Shown here: positions 63,990 to 64,000 of the stretch, piece by piece | Layout of the letters: every line of letters begins with the position of its first letter | How positions within the stretch are numbered: the stretch's first letter is position 1 | Assembly (NCBI GenBank): GCA_900314925.1 | Contig: OMXC01000008.1 | Coordinates: 1-64,000, forward strand | DNA: 64,000 bases | Source of the DNA: an uncultured Bacteroidales bacterium | Lineage (GTDB): Bacteria > Bacteroidota > Bacteroidia > Bacteroidales > P3 | Reading direction: 5' to 3' | Program-made: the position numbers and the translations under genes | Notes under the pieces: model-generated | What the model was told of the DNA's origin: nothing | Seen by the model: only the letters and a program-made list of their open reading frames with translations | Database searches by the model: none

Positions 63990-64000
63990 ATGGCAGAAAA
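63990..64000 (+). CDS. rpmD: Start of 50S ribosomal protein L30 (cut by the window end)
   Basis: Only the ATG and the first two codons (M-A-E) are visible. The call rests on its place directly after rpsE in the spc order, where rpmD is expected. Confidence 0.6.

Overview
The window is a chromosomal segment of a member of the Bacteroidetes, most likely the order Bacteroidales, with a GC-rich coding style. The evidence is consistent. Three secreted proteins end in type IX secretion (Por) sorting domains. Several promoters fit the Bacteroidetes TTTG-N19/20-TAnnTTTG pattern. Bacteroidetes-specific small families (DUF5606, DUF2795, small M-K-K leader outer-membrane proteins) are present. Start codons mostly lack a Shine-Dalgarno sequence, and fusA is followed directly by rpsJ with no tuf between. 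The family or genus cannot be fixed from this sequence alone. No phage, IS element, CRISPR array or resistance gene was seen.

Layout. At 1-4.6 kb, after the tail of an unknown gene, a minus-strand block carries enolase, S20, tRNA-Glu, a conserved unknown protein, a MarC-family membrane protein and the ribosome GTPase RsgA. At 4.9-15.2 kb, a plus-strand block carries cytidine deaminase, a PpiD/SurA-like chaperone, an M23 peptidase, Dxr, RseP, an LptF/LptG permease, the class 1B dihydroorotate dehydrogenase pair PyrK-PyrD and a BadF-type kinase, mostly with overlapping stops and starts. At 15.4-20.7 kb are a DUF5606 protein, a lipoprotein, MetG, a Ser/Arg-rich secreted protein and a Nudix hydrolase. 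At 20.7-27 kb are a chain S41 protease, TlpA-like thioredoxin, Mrp and NifU C-domain iron-sulfur factors, a PduO-type adenosyltransferase, DUF2795, a DUF2520 Rossmann protein and TatD. At 27.1-37.4 kb are acetate kinase, a T9SS cargo protein, a PorE-like OmpA protein, a sirtuin, envelope proteins, a flippase and FabD. At 37.5-50.6 kb everything is on the minus strand: a 1250-residue modular adhesin, a PHP phosphoesterase, outer and inner membrane proteins, CysS, an FtsX-type permease, RbfA and an M1 peptidase. At 50.8-51.5 kb are a 43-residue lipoprotein and a SprT-like protein. At 51.9-64 kb is the str-S10-spc ribosomal superoperon, from rpsL to the first codons of rpmD.

The most unusual signal is not a gene. 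Six intergenic regions (about 4.64-4.78, 15.26-15.37, 31.33-31.44, 41.42-41.54, 45.84-45.99 and 51.55-51.67 kb) are built of degenerate units with a strict 11-nt period. Several fold into long hairpins with shared ends (CCCCTACGGCA/TGCCGTAGGGG). A second class has a 7-nt period and occurs in at least five gaps and inside three conserved genes (rsgA, the BadF-like kinase, the FtsX-like permease). There it adds short loop peptides with the shared motif N-S-[KQ]-[LF]. I know of no description of the 11-nt class; the 7-nt class resembles in form the heptanucleotide STRR repeats known from cyanobacteria.
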